From: Blasia pusilla
Taxonomy: Eukaryota > Marchantiophyta > Marchantiopsida > Blasiales
Assembly (NCBI GenBank): GCA_050084515.1
Contig: CM114274.1
Location: 14,632,001 to 14,696,000, forward strand
Reading direction: 5' to 3'
DNA length: 64,000 bases
Shown: piece by piece, positions 61,031 to 64,000 of the stretch
Layout of the letters: every line of letters starts with the position of its first letter
How positions within the stretch are numbered: position 1 is the stretch's first letter
Notes under the pieces: generated by a model
The model's input: the letters and a program-made list of their open reading frames with translations, nothing else
Told to the model about the DNA's origin: nothing
Databases searched by the model: none
Made by a program: the position numbers and the translations under genes

Positions 61031-61560
61031 CAACCAACAAACATTTGGAGCCTGAGATGGATTAGGTTTAAGAAAATTTCAAGAAAATTTCTTTGCAAAG
61101 TTTAATGAATAGATATGGAATGTCCCATTCCAATTCCACATCTAATCCTAACTTTTCGACTATCTTGCATATCCTTTAGTTCTATTTTGGCAGGAAACTT
61201 ATCTTTAAGTTACTTTTTCCCACTACCTAAAAAATAAACAATCATTCATTGTTTCTTGAAAACAATGCATAAAACAATCATTCATCAGTTTAATTGTCTT
61301 AATTCAATTAAAGGGACTCAAACCAGACAGTCTTGGTTGAAACTCATGTTCACTTAAGCCACCAAGACTAGTTACCATCTATTCACCCACCCTTCCCCTC
61401 CTTTCCCAAGTCCTTTCTTGTTTGTCGTATTTGTCGTATGTGCTTCTCATTTTGGTTCGATTCTCGTTTGTATTTGTTACCCTTCCCGTACATACACTTT
61501 TCTTCTCATCTATTTTATCTCGAAGGGCCCATGATCTTTTCACACTCTTAGCAACTCTAC
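61031..61560. other. Intergenic DNA, nothing recognised
   Basis: AT-rich spacer between the Copia-like element and the family-B non-LTR copy. No feature is supported. Confidence 0.4.
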
Positions 61561-63710
61561 GTATTCATGAGTTTACTTTTGGGAGGGGGTTGGGACTAGA
61601 AGTCCTAGGTGATGTCGGTAGGTGAGAGTTTATGTTAGAGGGAGCATTACCGTGGACGGGAAGAGAGTGGTTTGCCAGACCGCTCGTTCGAATGGGGATG
61701 ACAGGACTGCTTTTGACGGGGATTGTCGACGCGATTTTATTGGAGGGGGCCATGTCCTCTTCTTGGTGAGTTGCATCCATGCCTCGACCGACCGATCGGC
61801 TCCCCGTGTGGGGAATCTAGTCGGGATACTAAATGCCCATGTTGTCCCGAATTCTTCACTGCTCAGAATTCGGAACCACTTAGCGGCTAAACATCCCGAC
61901 TTTGATAGATTTGGATGGGTGGTCCCTCCGCCGACCATGGATGCTCTCGGTGCTTCCCGCATCATCGCCCCTCCCGAGGCATGGGAGTGGTTGAGGTCCC
62001 ACCAGGGTATTATAGGTCTCTTCGAGACCCGTTTTCCCCTGCCGAGGTTGTTTCATAGGATCCCCATGCTAGGGGACGACCTCCGCCACGCATAGGATCG
62101 CCCTTGATCTTATGGATGAGCTCTCGTGGTACCTACTACTTCTCTTCCACGATGGTGTCTTCGTTACACTCGGGAGGGAAGGCCGGTCATAGAGAGGTTA
62201 TAACGCCCGAGACGCTTCGAGGAGGAGGTGATTGGGAGTCTCTGCAGAGTGAGTTTGTGGCATTCAGGTAGTAGAAACGATCCTGGAGCAGCCAGGTTGC
62301 GGCGATTTCTGTGAGTTTGCACATGCTCTTCGCCCGATGGACATGGCTCCTTCTTCACCTGTTACCATCGATGCCCTCCGGAGGCTACATCCTCGTCCAT
62401 CGGTTGACATTCCAGCTTTTGCACGTGACTTCCACCGACACGGCTATATGCCTTGACCCGTCCCTCTTTGCACGGGCACTCGGGCGTTCTCCGAGGATTG
62501 CGGCCGGAGGTTTGTCGGTATGATGTGAACACCTTCGTGATTGCTTTCCTTCCGAGGACACCGCTAGCGGCTTCTAAAGGTTGCCTCTCACCTAGCTCAG
62601 GAGAGTGCCAACAGATGGCCCAAGTATTAGGGGCGGGGCGACTTTTGGCGTTGTCAAAGGGGTGGTGGTATCCGTCCGATTGCCATAGGTGAGGTGCTCT
62701 TGCGGTTGGTGAGTTATCTCGCTTTGCAATTCCGTGAGGCTTTATCACATCCGAGTCCGCATCGGGTTTGGAGTTGCCAACCGGATGTGAAGTTTTAGGT
62801 TTGAGGGCTTGTCTAGATGTACAAGAGTGGGTGGTTCTCCAAGTGGACGTGGAGAACGCCTTTAATATCTCGGCTACTATAAAGTTGAGGGGAAAGAAAA
62901 AGCCTCATTCCCTTTGTGTAAAAGCTTTCTATGGGGCCCTTCGGCCCTCTATTTCCACCATGGTCGATTCGAGGAGGTCACGGTCTTGGAGTCGCTACGG
63001 GACGGGTGGCGCGTTGTTTCTTGTGGCAGCGGTTCTTTCTACGGTGGAGGCTTTCCGGGTTGCATGTTCCTTTTTGGAGATGATACTCATATTGTTGGTC
63101 TGGAGATCTGGTTGTCCCTGCATTCGAGCACTTTTCAGAAGTTGGCACGTGTCGCCTGGCGGTGAAGGTGGGGAAGTGCAAGGCTTGGTCTCCATTACGT
63201 GATGATCTACATTTACCCGACGGCTTCTTGCGACTGTCGGAGGGCTTTAGTCTTGGGAGTACCGCTCGGGAGCCAGGACTTTGTATCGAATGGCGGCTCT
63301 TACCGAGGATCTTCTCCACGTTGATGATCTTACGAGGATTGGTGACCCTCAAGTCGCCGGCATTCTCTCTTCTTGTTTTGCTCGAGACCTGGTTACCTCA
63401 CTAGAAATTTGGACATCTAGTCACCTTTCTTCCCTATATAGATCCTTTGATAGGAAGCTCATGCAGGTGTTTGGGGATCTTCTAGGACCCGGCTCCTTAG
63501 AGTGCCCCATGGGGAGTTTCAAGACGGGCCTCTTGGCCGATTTCTTTTTGGAGTAGGTTTAGTTAGTGGCGCCCTCCGCTTTTTTAGGAGTTGGGCCATA
63601 GTGGCACCCCTCCTTTGCTCCCGATTTTTGGTTAGAGATAGACCGCTCCTTCTACACAGGTAGGATGGCTCTTTCCCACTTTCTTCACTCAAAGAGATAG
63701 TTGAGGCCGT
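61560..63710 (+). mobile_element. Non-LTR retrotransposon family B, long decayed copy
   Basis: The frame at 61,622-62,095 ends in segments such as NSSLLRIRNHLAAKHPDFDR, which looks like the second half of a C2H2 finger, and RIIAPPEAWEWLRSHQGI. Shifted frames continue with FARALGRSPRIAAGGLS, then IAIGEVLLRLVSYLALQFRE and WSCQPDVKF, motif A of reverse transcriptase as LQVDVENAFN (about 62,840), FYGALRPS, and FGDDTHIVG (catalytic DD with the usual Ala replaced by Gly, about 63,078). LPDGFLRL, LTRIGDPQVAG and LGPGSLECP follow. The order matches the fragment at 11.4-12.4 kb. Several frameshifts make it inactive. The end is not clear; past about 63,710 I see no similarity to the other copies. Confidence 0.82.
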
Positions 63711-64000
63711 GAGTTCTCCCCACTTTCTCCTCCTTAGTTACCTCCGGTGGGCCTGGGCTCCAATCTTCCTTGATGGAAGCCCACTTTGAGGCAGTTTTTA
63801 GAGGCACTATGTCGACGGGAATATCCCCATGGAGGTTAAATTCGCTCTTGCTCGGAAAAGGCTCATGGGTAGGGGCGCCCCTTCTCCAAAGCTTTCCGAC
63901 GCACCACTTACCTATAACGGCGATGCGGTTCCGCTTGGGCCTCCCCAACCAAGTGTCGCCGAGCCTGGATCCACTTGGTGTGCATTTGTTTGTCGATTGG
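63711..64000. other. GC-rich end of window, unassigned
   Basis: Possibly the carboxy-terminal part of the family-B element or another insertion. Plus-strand reading gives FALARKRLMGRGAPSPKL without a motif I can name. Confidence 0.3.

Overview
The window is nuclear DNA of a land plant with a large, repeat-rich genome. Genes are sparse and carry GT-AG introns, and long AT-rich stretches separate them. The sequence holds decayed remains of several plant transposon classes (non-LTR, Copia-like and other LTR elements, hAT, Helitron). The non-LTR elements and a kinase-like relic resemble families I associate with seed-free plants (mosses, lycophytes, ferns). That assignment is inference; a lycophyte is plausible but unproven.

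Host genes. The best-supported gene is a complete six-exon NBR1 selective-autophagy receptor on the minus strand (14,212-17,550). It encodes 706 residues with PB1, ZZ zinc finger, four-tryptophan, two UBA regions and a WDPI ATG8-interacting motif. A second NBR1-like gene on the same strand starts at 947 and runs off the left edge; only its first exon and the PB1 exon are visible. The two are nearby paralogues, about 16.6 kb apart. A two-exon gene of unknown function lies on the minus strand at 45,148-46,996. A possible exon sits on the plus strand at 40,363-40,707.

Relics and mobile DNA. 1.5-4.2 kb: a non-LTR element (family A here) split in two by a small inversion. 10.9-11.1 kb: a short Helitron. 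11.4-12.4 kb: a family-B non-LTR fragment that starts in a perfect hairpin. 19.8-21.9 kb: a family-A copy broken by a solo LTR with a 5-bp target duplication; an older, CpG-poor relative of that LTR lies at 24.8-25.5 kb. 25.7-26.4 kb: a GC-rich non-autonomous hAT element, with further hAT-end fragments at 27.1-29.2 kb. 29.9-33.1 kb: a long decayed reading frame with a kinase-like domain, a charged helical region and a Cys/His cluster. 33.4-36.4 kb: a tandem array of about 180-bp units that switches orientation once and carries an inserted LINE tail. 36.8-39.7 kb: a dead hAT transposase gene. 52.1 kb: a lone Copia-type LTR. 56.8-57.3 kb: head-to-tail Helitron copies. 57.7-58.0 kb: a second small hAT element. 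59.2-61.0 kb: an internally deleted Copia-like element. 61.6-63.7 kb: a longer family-B non-LTR copy.

How it fits together. The NBR1 genes and the unknown gene sit in less AT-rich islands between layers of old insertions. Many stops in the decayed frames fit C-to-T change at CAA, CAG and CGA codons, as expected for methylated, silenced DNA. I found no clearly new biological system. The best leads are the kinase-like multidomain relic, the non-LTR family with an R2-like endonuclease motif, the tandem Helitrons, the inverted satellite and the unknown gene.
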